The notes under the pieces are model-generated. The model searched no databases. It saw only the letters and a program-made list of their open reading frames with translations, and had not been told where the DNA came from. From Hyphomicrobiales bacterium (lineage in GTDB: Bacteria > Pseudomonadota > Alphaproteobacteria > Rhizobiales > Xanthobacteraceae): a DNA stretch of 6,231 nucleotides. Shown here in pieces: positions 1 through 5,777 of this stretch. The position numbers and the translations under genes are program-made. The stretch lies in NCBI GenBank assembly GCA_016210825.1, contig JACQTM010000300.1, positions 1-6,231 of the forward strand, written 5' to 3'. Positions within the stretch are counted from its first letter, which is position 1; each line of letters opens with the position of its first letter.

Positions 1-706
1 CGTAGGTCTCGAACAGGTCGGCGGCCATACCGGCGCAGTCGCCGACATTGTCGCCGACGTTGTCGGCGATGGTCGCCGGATTGCGCGGATCGTCTTCCGG
101 AATGCCGGCCTCGACCTTGCCGACGAGATCGCCGCCGACGTCGGCGCCCTGGGTGATGATGCCGCCGCCAAGACGGGCGAAGATCGAAATCAGCGAAGCG
201 CCAAAACCGAGCGCCACCAGTGCATCGACCACCGTGCGGTCGTTAGCCGCTAAGTCGAGATGCTGGGTGAGAAAGGCGAAATAACCGGTGACGCCAAGCA
301 GCGCCAAGCCAGCCACGAGCATGCCGGTGATCGCACCCGACTTGAATGCAAGTTCGAGCCCGCCAGCGAGCGAGCCGATCGCGGCCTGCGCCGTGCGTAC
401 ATTGGCGCGCACCGAAACGTTCATGCCGATGAATCCTGCGGCAGCCGAAAGCACGGCGCCGACGGCAAAGCCGGCGCCGACGAGCCAGCCAAGCAGCCAA
501 CCCACAATCAGGAAGATCACGACGCCGACGGCGCCGATCGTGGTGTATTGCCGGTTGAGGTAAGCCTGCGCGCCGACTCGCACGGCGGCGGAAATCTCCT
601 GCATTTTCGCGGAACCGGCATCCGACCTCATGACGGATTGCGTAGCCCAAATAGCGTAAACGATGGCAAGCACGCCGCAGGCAATGATTACCCACAAAAC
701 TGTCAT
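1..706 (-). CDS. hppA: Membrane-bound H+-translocating pyrophosphatase, N-terminal part (partial)
   Basis: Integral inner-membrane pump that couples hydrolysis of pyrophosphate to proton export. The first 235 residues are in the window; the family is usually about 700, so roughly two thirds lies beyond the left edge. The start ATG (704-706) follows AGGA (715-718) at 8 bases. Hydrophobic segments lie at about residues 1-22, 55-97, 124-147 and 162-178. The cytoplasmic catalytic signature is clear: GADVGGDLVGKVE (187-199), IPEDDPRNP (202-210), then DNVGDNVGD (215-223) and AADLFETY (228-235). These supply the Asp/Glu residues that bind Mg-PPi in the family. Two residues look odd: Gln186 replaces the usual Lys just before GADVG, and Val44 replaces the usual Glu of the EGA motif. 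The K+-dependence determinant lies outside the window, so the subclass cannot be assigned. Identity is very secure; activity is less so because of Gln186. Confidence 0.96.
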   Translation of the reverse strand, partial: MTVLWVIIACGVLAIVYAIWATQSVMRSDAGSAKMQEISAAVRVGAQAYLNRQYTTIGAVGVVIFLIVGWLLGWLVGAGFAVGAVLSAAAGFIGMNVSVRANVRTAQAAIGSLAGGLELAFKSGAITGMLVAGLALLGVTGYFAFLTQHLDLAANDRTVVDALVALGFGASLISIFARLGGGIITQGADVGGDLVGKVEAGIPEDDPRNPATIADNVGDNVGDCAGMAADLFETY

Positions 707-907
707 GGAAACGGTCCTCGGTTGATTGCACTGGCCGCGCCGCCTGTATCGAGCGCGACAGCGACGAAACTGATGGAATGAGCCCCCGCCCGGTCCGAAA
801 GCGCGCGGACATTGCCAAAAACGCTTCCGCAAAGCAACGTCGGAAATGCCAGATTTTCTAGCCTTTTTGGTGTAAAGGCAAAGTTTCGGCAGCGCACTCG
901 CGAATGG
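707..907 (-). promoter_or_regulatory. Leader between the transporter gene and hppA, probably holding the hppA promoter
   Basis: This 201-base gap has no credible gene; a 64-residue minus-strand frame (703-897) overlaps the hppA start and resembles nothing. It holds a clear ribosome binding site, AGGA at 715-718. An AT-richer patch at about 848-885 reads TTGCCT then GAAAAT about 17 bases later on the minus strand, a poor match to a sigma-70 promoter. A 6-bp hairpin lies at 861-879 (GCCTTT / AAAGGC). A weak GCTT/AAGC hairpin at 823-835 is followed on the minus strand by five T (817-821), which could be a poor terminator for the upstream transporter gene. The gap length and good ribosome binding site suggest that hppA has its own promoter, but no single site is convincing. 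Confidence 0.35.
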
Positions 908-2125
908 CTAAACCTCGCGCGCCGATTTGCGCAATGTCAGTAAGATCAGCAGCACCGCGGCCGTCAAAACGACCGGGACGACAACGGCGTTTACGGTTTC
1001 CCATCCGAACAGCGTGAGCAAGATGCCCGACGAAAACGAGCCGATCGCCATCGAGCCAAAAACAAGGAAATCGTTGAACGATTGCACACGCGTGCGCTCT
1101 TCCGGCCGATGACATTGGGTGACGAGTGCGCTCGCACCGATGAAGCCGAAGTTCCAGCCGACCCCGAGCAGTATTAATGCCGACCAGAAATGCCACAGGG
1201 TGAGCCCGCTCATGCCGATAACGGCGCTCGCCAGAATCAGCGCAAAGCCCAAAACAACGATGCGTTCGACGCCGAAGCGCGCAATCAATGAGCCGGTGAA
1301 CAAACTCGGCACGAACATGCCGAGCACATGCCATTGCATGCCCAGTGTTGCATCGGCGACTGAATGTTTGCACTCGACCATGGCGAGTGGCGCCGACGTC
1401 ATCACCATGTTCATCATGGCGTAGCTCGCAACGCCGCACGCGACCGCGACCACGAAGCGCGGTTGGCGCAGGATTTCTCCCAACGTGCGGCCGCGCGCAT
1501 GGGCGGCGAGCGGTTTCGGCTTTGGAATCTTGAGCAATGCCAGGACCGCCGCCGACAGCACCGCGAATACGGCCTGCCCGATATAGGTCGCTGCAAACAG
1601 ATACGGCTGCCAGAGATCTTTCGTGGCGATGATCAGTTGCGGGCCAAGGACGGCCGCAAAAATTCCGCCGACCAGCACCCAAGAAATCGCCTTAGGCCGG
1701 AATTGTTCGCTCGCCGTATCGGCTGCGGCGAAGCGATAGGCCTGTTGCGCCGCTGCATAGAGCCCGCTGAAAAACGCGCCAACATTGAAAATCAGGAATG
1801 AGCCAAGCAGCACGCCAAGGCAACAGACAAGTCCGGCGATCACACCGCATAGGGTACCGGCCTGAAACGACGTGCGTCGGCCGTAATGCCGCGCAAGCCA
1901 GCCGATCGGCAACGTGCCGAACCACAGCCCGAGCACGTAGATGCTCACGGGCAGGGTCGCCAACGTTTTGTCGGGAGCAAGCATGGCGCCGGCGATGGCG
2001 CCGGTCGCAACTATGACGATGTTGTTGGCGCCAGCCAGCGCCATTGTCACCGCGAGGATGATGGCGTTGCGCCGCGCTAGCTGGTCGTCGGTGGCCTCGG
2101 CAACGCGGGCCTCAACGGCGGTCAT
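908..2125 (-). CDS. Major facilitator superfamily (MFS) transporter, substrate unknown
   Basis: A 405-residue inner-membrane secondary transporter. Reading hydrophobicity by eye gives 12 helices, at about residues 21-47, 56-78, 87-106, 109-131, 148-168, 175-199, 224-246, 262-283, 288-305, 309-335, 350-372 and 376-398. A basic central loop (200-223) separates the two six-helix halves. The MFS motif A is visible between helices 2 and 3 as GWLARHYGRR (75-84). Helix 10 and the following loop read LGVGWNFGFIGAS then HRPEER, and helix 11 begins NDFLVFG. I associate this pattern with an uncharacterised group of proteobacterial MFS proteins. The start ATG follows GGAGA (2136-2140) at 10 bases, which supports it. 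It lies 84 bases after the oxidoreductase gene. No substrate can be inferred from sequence or neighbours, and the direction of transport is unknown. Confidence 0.9.
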   Translation of the reverse strand: MTAVEARVAEATDDQLARRNAIILAVTMALAGANNIVIVATGAIAGAMLAPDKTLATLPVSIYVLGLWFGTLPIGWLARHYGRRTSFQAGTLCGVIAGLVCCLGVLLGSFLIFNVGAFFSGLYAAAQQAYRFAAADTASEQFRPKAISWVLVGGIFAAVLGPQLIIATKDLWQPYLFAATYIGQAVFAVLSAAVLALLKIPKPKPLAAHARGRTLGEILRQPRFVVAVACGVASYAMMNMVMTSAPLAMVECKHSVADATLGMQWHVLGMFVPSLFTGSLIARFGVERIVVLGFALILASAVIGMSGLTLWHFWSALILLGVGWNFGFIGASALVTQCHRPEERTRVQSFNDFLVFGSMAIGSFSSGILLTLFGWETVNAVVVPVVLTAAVLLILLTLRKSAREV

Positions 2126-2209
2126 ATTGCTGGAATCTCCGGGTCGCCGCCTTCATAGCGACGTTCGGAGGACCCCGCCAGTACCGCGGCTGCATGGCAA
2201 TACTTCAAA
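2126..2209 (-). promoter_or_regulatory. Spacer with the ribosome binding site of the MFS gene
   Basis: This 84-base gap separates the TAA stop of the oxidoreductase gene (2210-2212) from the transporter start. The clear element is GGAGA at 2136-2140, 10 bases before the ATG at 2123-2125. No T-tract terminator hairpin is visible. A TTGAAG on the minus strand near 2202-2207 could be a -35 box, but I see no matching -10. The two genes may be co-transcribed. Confidence 0.4.
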
Positions 2210-3484
2210 TTAAGGAAACCGCATTGCCCCAGGATGACGAACACGGAGCAATCGCACCGCGTCGGGTGACGGTATGCCAAGCTGGCGCAAGCTGGTTCGA
2301 ATTTCTTCGGTCAGTAGGTCGATAACGTAAGCTGGCCCGTCCTCCCCGAGTGCGCCGAGGGCATATAGGAACGCTCGCCCGGCCAGCGCCGCCGACGCGC
2401 CGAGCGCGAGCGCGCGCACCACGTCGAGGCCCGAGCGAACGCCACCATCGAAAAGAACAGTGGCCTTGTCACCTATGGCGGCGGCAACAGCGGGTAAAAC
2501 GTCGATCGACGGCGGCGCGCCTTCCAGGTGCCGCCCGCCGTGATTGGAGACCTGGATGCCATCGATGCCTAGCGAAACCGCCTGCTCGGCATCGCCCGGA
2601 TGCAATATTCCTTTCACCACCACCGGCCCATCCCAGGCATCGCGGAAGCGCGCCACCTCGTCCCAGGTGAAAGCTCCACGCACTTCGCGCTGTGTGAAAC
2701 CTGCTATCTCCCCTGCGGTCGCTTTGTTGCCAGCGTATTGCGCAAGATTGGCGAAGGTCGGCTGGCCGTGGCGCATCAGCGCCGCCGACCAGGCCGGCGA
2801 CGTCGCCGCCTCATAGATCATGCGCGCACTCAATTTGAACGGGACCAGCAATCCGTTGCGCAACTCGCGCGGCCGCTTCATGCGCGCCGGGACATCGAGG
2901 GTGAGCACAAGAACGCGCGCGCCCGCGTCTTTCGCCCGACGCACGAGATCGAATGCTGCCGCGTGATCATCGTCCGGCAGGCGGTAGAGCTGGAACCACA
3001 GCACGTCCGGCGCAATCGCACCGAGACGTTCGATGGCGACGCCGCCGACAGTCGCCGCCGTGTAAGGAATGCGGGCTCGTTGTGCCGCGCGGGCAAGATG
3101 GATTTCCGCGCCCGGCCAAATTAACCCAGGCAATCCCATCGGCGCGATGCCAAGCGGAGCTGAATATTTTTGCCCGAACAGCGTGACATCGAGCGGCGGA
3201 TCCGTCTGTTCGCGGCCATAGCGGGCGACAATTTCGACGGCGTCGAGCGCCGCTGCATTTCGCACAACGCCGCGGTCGAGACCGGCACCACCATCGACGT
3301 ACTCGAAGCTAAAGCCCGGCACGCGCCGGCGCGCAGTGGCGCGTAAGTCCTCCACGGTCGGGAATTTGCGGCGGCGTGTGATCTCGCGCGCTGAGCCGGA
3401 AACGCCCCAAGATAGGCCGCCCTTCAGGCTGGCATTCGCCATGATTTTTTGCATGCTCGGATTGACCGATTTCGGTTCGTGCAT
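2210..3484 (-). CDS. FMN-dependent alpha-hydroxy-acid dehydrogenase/oxidase (lactate dehydrogenase / glycolate oxidase family)
   Basis: A 424-residue TIM-barrel flavoenzyme expected to oxidise a 2-hydroxy acid to the 2-oxo acid. Family active-site positions are present: Tyr62 in FEYVDGGAG, Gln165 and Tyr167 in FQLY, Arg in KRPREL (203-208), Lys291 in VVVKG, His315 and Arg318 in SNHGGR, and Asp346 in FDGGVRSG with phosphate-binding Gly369-Arg370. The usual signature SNHG[AG]RQ reads SNHGGRH here, with His319 replacing Gln. The substrate (lactate, glycolate, mandelate or other) cannot be told, so no symbol is given. The N-terminus is about 38 residues longer than spinach glycolate oxidase up to the active-site Tyr; starts at Met11 or Met15 are possible alternatives. 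I keep the first ATG because a GGGA-like site lies upstream. It begins 32 bases after thiL with no terminator between, so co-transcription is plausible. Confidence 0.93.
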   Translation of the reverse strand: MHEPKSVNPSMQKIMANASLKGGLSWGVSGSAREITRRRKFPTVEDLRATARRRVPGFSFEYVDGGAGLDRGVVRNAAALDAVEIVARYGREQTDPPLDVTLFGQKYSAPLGIAPMGLPGLIWPGAEIHLARAAQRARIPYTAATVGGVAIERLGAIAPDVLWFQLYRLPDDDHAAAFDLVRRAKDAGARVLVLTLDVPARMKRPRELRNGLLVPFKLSARMIYEAATSPAWSAALMRHGQPTFANLAQYAGNKATAGEIAGFTQREVRGAFTWDEVARFRDAWDGPVVVKGILHPGDAEQAVSLGIDGIQVSNHGGRHLEGAPPSIDVLPAVAAAIGDKATVLFDGGVRSGLDVVRALALGASAALAGRAFLYALGALGEDGPAYVIDLLTEEIRTSLRQLGIPSPDAVRLLRVRHPGAMRFP

Positions 3485-3516
3485 TTGTAGTTCCCACAGC
3501 TGCGGATATATCGCGA

Positions 3517-4536
3517 TCAGAAATGGCTGTAGGACGTCTGCTTGAACGTCATTGGGCGCCCTTCGCCGTCAAAAAATCGCGGCAACCCCTGACCAGCCAC
3601 CACACGGCCAATGTCGGTGAGCGCAATGCCCCGCACCTCCGCAGCCTTGATAAAGGCGTCCGCGCGATCGTCAGGCGCCGTACAAACAATTTCGTAGTCA
3701 TCGCCGCCGGTCAGCATATCGGTAAACAGTCCCGGCTCGATTGCCAGCGCCGCCCGTGCAGCCGCCGACAGAGGTATGCGCGTGACTTCGATCTCGGCGG
3801 ATACACCGGATGTCCGGCAGAGCTTGCCAAAATCGCCAACGAGGCCGTCCGAAACGTCCATGGCGGCAGTCGCATGGATCCGGACGGTTTCGGCCAATCC
3901 AATGCGGGGCTGGGGAAATCGATATCGATCAATGAGATATGAGGAACTGCTGGCATCGAGCTTGAAGTGCTGACCGGCGCTCTGGTTGCGGCACAGCTTG
4001 AGGCCAAGCACCGCATCACCGATTGTACCCGTGACGAAAACGTGGTCGGCCGGCTGGGCGCCGCGGCGCCGGACCATGAGGCCATGCGGAACCTCGCCAA
4101 ACGCCGCGATCGAGATGGTGATTGGCCCCGGTGTGCGATCGGTATCGCCGCCCATCAGCGGACAATCGTACGCTTTGGCGTCATCGCCGAGGCCTGCCGC
4201 GAATTTCTCCAACCATTCGGCGCCGATGGATTCCGGAAGCGCCAACGACAGCAAGAACCCGCGCGGTTTCGCGCCCTTGGCGGCGAGATCAGAAAGGTTC
4301 ACGCGCAGCGCCTTTTTCGCGATCGCATCGGCCGGATCGTCGGCGAAAAAATGCACGCCGCCGACAATGGCGTCGGTTTTCAGTACGACATCGTGACCTT
4401 TGGTCGGCGTGATAAAGGCCGCATCATCGCTAAGCGCCAGCGCGCCGGGATGCGTGGCGAGCGGGCGGAAATAGCGCGCGATCAAGCGCTCTTCGCCCGA
4501 AAGCGTATCGTCGTCTTTGTTGCCCATATGCAGCAT
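3517..4536 (-). CDS. thiL: Thiamine-monophosphate kinase
   Basis: Cytoplasmic enzyme that phosphorylates thiamine monophosphate with ATP to give thiamine diphosphate, the last step of thiamine cofactor synthesis. The 339-residue protein has the AIR-synthase (PurM-like) fold: N-terminal Mg-ATP motifs SDDAA (36-40), TDAIVGGVHF (54-63) and NLSDLAAKGAKP (80-91), then GGDTDR (129-134), VTGTIGDA (168-175), MDVSDGL (226-232), TGGDDYE (276-282) and IGRV (309-312). Length and motif order are normal. The first motif reads SDD rather than the GDD of E. coli ThiL, which I take as lineage variation. Two starts are possible, Met1 (4534-4536) and Met4 (4525-4527). Neither has a strong Shine-Dalgarno; a weak GAGC (4541-4544) lies just before Met1. 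It follows nusB as in many alphaproteobacteria, but a palindromic element fills the gap and ends only 13 bases before this start. Confidence 0.96.
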   Translation of the reverse strand: MLHMGNKDDDTLSGEERLIARYFRPLATHPGALALSDDAAFITPTKGHDVVLKTDAIVGGVHFFADDPADAIAKKALRVNLSDLAAKGAKPRGFLLSLALPESIGAEWLEKFAAGLGDDAKAYDCPLMGGDTDRTPGPITISIAAFGEVPHGLMVRRRGAQPADHVFVTGTIGDAVLGLKLCRNQSAGQHFKLDASSSSYLIDRYRFPQPRIGLAETVRIHATAAMDVSDGLVGDFGKLCRTSGVSAEIEVTRIPLSAAARAALAIEPGLFTDMLTGGDDYEIVCTAPDDRADAFIKAAEVRGIALTDIGRVVAGQGLPRFFDGEGRPMTFKQTSYSHF

Positions 4537-4552
4537 TCTAGCTCATTGTGTC

Positions 4553-4617
4553 ATCACCGGGCCGCAGCCAGCGGGTCAGCGCAAAGCGCCACCCCGCTGG
4601 CGGCGTGACCCGGTGAT
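4553..4617. repeat. Long interrupted hairpin C of the intergenic element
   Basis: The outer arms ATCACCGGG (4553-4561) and CCCGGTGAT (4609-4617) pair perfectly over 9 bp. Inside, CGC (4563-4565) pairs GCG (4603-4605), GCCAGCGGG (4567-4575) pairs CCCGCTGGC (4593-4601), and GCGC (4579-4582) pairs GCGC (4586-4589) around an AAA loop. Single mismatches and short bulges separate the steps. The result is a nearly continuous stem of about 65 bases, the most stable-looking structure in the window, placed next to the thiL start region. Confidence 0.75.
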
Positions 4618-4639
4618 CCATCTTCAAGCGTAAAGATGG
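4618..4639. repeat. Short hairpin D of the intergenic element
   Basis: CCATCTT (4618-4624) and AAGATGG (4633-4639) form a perfect 7-bp stem with an 8-base loop. It directly abuts hairpin C and is part of the same composite block. Confidence 0.65.
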
Positions 4640-4646
4640 GTGGCAC

Positions 4647-4672
4647 CGCAACTCGGGCCTGCTCGAGTTGCG
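4647..4672. repeat. Hairpin B of the intergenic element, diverged relative of hairpin A
   Basis: CGCAACTCGGG (4647-4657) pairs with CTCGAGTTGCG (4662-4672) around a CCTG loop. Ten of eleven pairs are Watson-Crick; the exception, 4656 with 4663, is G-T on the plus strand and A-C on the minus-strand RNA. The arm resembles hairpin A but has C where A has G, with the partner base changed to match. Confidence 0.7.
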
Positions 4673-4684
4673 CATCGTTATGTG

Positions 4685-4712
4685 CTGCAAGTCGGGTATG
4701 CCCGACTTGCAG
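4685..4712. repeat. Perfect 12-bp hairpin A of the intergenic element
   Basis: CTGCAAGTCGGG (4685-4696) and CCCGACTTGCAG (4701-4712) are exact reverse complements around a TATG loop. It lies 21 bases after the nusB stop in the transcribed direction. There is no run of T after it on the minus strand, so it does not look like a classical Rho-independent terminator. Confidence 0.8.
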
Positions 4713-4733
4713 TGTCAAGCCCGGCCATGACGG

Positions 4734-5210
4734 TCAAACCTTTGAGAATTCCGCCGCCCGCAGCTTTCGCGCCAACGTGTCGAGCACCGCATTGACCATG
4801 CCGGTCTCCTCGCGATCGACGAAGGCCTGCGCCACATCGACATACTCGGAAATGACGACGCGGGCCGGTACGTCGCCGCGCGCATCGAGCTCGTAGGCGC
4901 CCGCGCGCAGCACCGCACGCAACAGCGCCTCGATGCGCTTGAGCGGCCAGCCCTGTGCCAGCGAAGCGTCGATCATCGGATCAAGCTTGCGCTGCTCGCG
5001 CACCGCGCCGCCGACAATATCGCGAAAAAACGCGGCCTCCGCCGGAAGATATTGCGAACCTTCGACCTCGCCGCCAAGCCAGTGGCTTTCATATTCGGCC
5101 AGGATTTCGTTTAGATCCGTGCCGGCGATATCCATCTGGTAGAGCGCCTGAACCGCGGCAAGCCGGGCGGCGCCACGGCGATTGGCCTTGTCCTTACGGG
5201 GCGCGGCCAT
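4734..5210 (-). CDS. nusB: Transcription antitermination factor NusB
   Basis: Small all-helical RNA-binding protein that with NusE (ribosomal protein S10) binds boxA RNA and assembles the antitermination complex on rRNA operons. The 158-residue protein has the family N-terminus RRGAARLAAVQALYQMD (11-27), where basic residues contact RNA, and the C-terminal blocks VPARVVISEYVDVAQAF (114-130) and TGMVNAVLDTLARKL (136-150). The length is normal for alphaproteobacteria. I chose the ATG at 5208-5210 because family homology begins there and it lies 4 bases after the ribH stop, the layout expected for translational coupling. An in-frame ATG at 5279 would add 23 Cys/Arg-rich residues overlapping ribH, which do not look like NusB. 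A perfect hairpin follows the stop closely. Confidence 0.96.
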   Translation of the reverse strand: MAAPRKDKANRRGAARLAAVQALYQMDIAGTDLNEILAEYESHWLGGEVEGSQYLPAEAAFFRDIVGGAVREQRKLDPMIDASLAQGWPLKRIEALLRAVLRAGAYELDARGDVPARVVISEYVDVAQAFVDREETGMVNAVLDTLARKLRAAEFSKV

Positions 5211-5214
5211 CGTG

Positions 5215-5706
5215 TCAGCGCTTTCGCAGCGCGCGTTTGAGCCGCACGAGCGCGAGCACGGCGCGCGCTGCCGCGCCACCCTTGTCGCCCTCTTCCATGC
5301 GCGCCCGCGCGAAAGCTTGTGACTCGGTGTCGACGGTGACGATGCCGTTACCGATCGGAATGCGGCGTGCGATCGAAATGTCCATGATCCCGCGCGCGGA
5401 TTGCTGCGCGACGATGTCGAAATGGATAGTGTCGCCGCGGATCACGCAGCCGAGCGCAACCACGCCGTCATAGGGCTTTTTGGCGCGATCGGCGGCGTCC
5501 AAAGCAATCACGATCGCGGCGGGGATTTCGAGCGAGCCCGGCACCGTGTGGCGATCGAAGGTGACGCCCGCCGTTTGCAGCGCGTGCGTTGCTCCGGCGA
5601 GGAGGACATCGGCGATATCGTCGTAGAACCGCGCCTCGACGACGAGGATGCGGGCCTTTACGAGCGTGACATTCGCGGATTTATCGCCCTGGCGCGGTCC
5701 AGCCAT
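5215..5706 (-). CDS. ribH: 6,7-dimethyl-8-ribityllumazine synthase (riboflavin synthase beta chain)
   Basis: Cytoplasmic enzyme that condenses 5-amino-6-ribitylamino-uracil with 3,4-dihydroxy-2-butanone 4-phosphate, the penultimate step of riboflavin synthesis; family members form pentamers or 60-mer capsids. The 163-residue protein shows the active-site series: aromatic Phe27 in EARFYDD (25-30), VPGSLEIP (55-62), ALGCVIRGDTIHFD (84-97) with general-base His95, IPIGNGIVTVDTESQA (116-131), and the basic phosphate-binding tail region with Lys142. Length is normal. The start ATG (5704-5706) is preceded by AGGAG (5713-5717) at 6 bases, the best ribosome binding site in the window. Its stop lies 4 bases before nusB, and ribE ends 65 bases upstream, so the three genes look like one operon. 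Confidence 0.97.
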   Translation of the reverse strand: MAGPRQGDKSANVTLVKARILVVEARFYDDIADVLLAGATHALQTAGVTFDRHTVPGSLEIPAAIVIALDAADRAKKPYDGVVALGCVIRGDTIHFDIVAQQSARGIMDISIARRIPIGNGIVTVDTESQAFARARMEEGDKGGAAARAVLALVRLKRALRKR

Positions 5707-5771
5707 TGATCACTCCTGCCAACGCCCGCGTCCCCTACCAAGCCCCGGAATGGCGAACAAGTCACTGATTT
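5707..5771 (-). promoter_or_regulatory. ribE-ribH spacer with strong ribosome binding site
   Basis: The 65-base spacer contains AGGAG at 5713-5717, 6 bases before the ribH ATG, which fixes that start. No gene, FMN riboswitch or T-tract terminator is visible. A small perfect hairpin spans the ribE stop at its right end (listed separately). Confidence 0.6.
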
Positions 5772-5777
5772 TCAGTG
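5763..5777. repeat. Perfect 6-bp hairpin spanning the ribE stop codon
   Basis: CACTGA (5763-5768) and TCAGTG (5772-5777) are exact reverse complements with a 3-base spacer. The ribE stop TGA (5772-5774 on the minus strand) is part of the stem. There is no T-run after it, so it is not a standard terminator. It may be chance. Confidence 0.5.

Larger units (their letters stand above)
4550..4731. repeat. Composite palindromic intergenic element with imperfect terminal inverted repeats (MITE-like or mosaic repeat)
   Basis: A non-coding 182-base block filling nearly all of the nusB-thiL gap. The ends are imperfect inverted repeats: GTCATCACCGGGC at 4550-4562 and GCCCGGCCATGAC at 4719-4731, whose reverse complement matches in 11 of 13 positions. 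Between them are four hairpins in series at 4553-4617, 4618-4639, 4647-4672 and 4685-4712. I see no target-site duplication, transposase or plausible gene inside. The pattern resembles dispersed palindromic repeats I recall from Bradyrhizobium and Rhodopseudomonas type genomes, but I could not compare copies. It starts 2 bases after the nusB stop and ends 13 bases before the thiL start, so it would be transcribed in any nusB-thiL message and could act in mRNA processing, termination or DNA bending. That function is inference; the structure is directly visible. Confidence 0.75.

Noticed and set aside
43..75. Short tandem-like repeats of the type GTCGCCGAC near the left edge
   Set aside because: They encode the duplicated DNVGDNVGD catalytic motif of the pyrophosphatase and are explained by protein conservation, not by a DNA repeat.
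243..818. A 191-codon minus-strand open frame overlapping the start of hppA
   Set aside because: It is out of frame with hppA, composed largely of Arg, Ala and Cys, and crosses the hppA ribosome binding site. The hppA frame carries unmistakable catalytic motifs.
817..840. Rho-independent terminator after the MFS gene
   Set aside because: The hairpin has only a 4-bp stem (GCTT/AAGC) before five T residues. This is too weak to call, so it is only mentioned in the leader description.
858..1682. A 274-codon minus-strand open frame overlapping the MFS transporter gene
   Set aside because: It is a shifted frame of the transporter gene in GC-rich DNA. Its translation is rich in Arg, Cys and His with no family motif, whereas the overlapping frame gives a clean 12-helix protein with motif A.
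3967..4608. A 213-codon plus-strand open frame antisense to thiL
   Set aside because: It is a shadow of thiL with no recognisable domain, and it runs into the palindromic element. No ribosome binding site or promoter supports it.
4685..4712. Perfect hairpin A as a classical nusB terminator
   Set aside because: The stem is strong but no U-tract follows on the minus-strand transcript, and a related hairpin occurs again downstream, which fits a repeat module better.
5211..5279. N-terminal extension of NusB to the ATG at 5279
   Set aside because: It would add 23 Cys/Arg-rich residues inside ribH. NusB homology begins at the ATG at 5208-5210, which has the spacing expected for coupling to the ribH stop.
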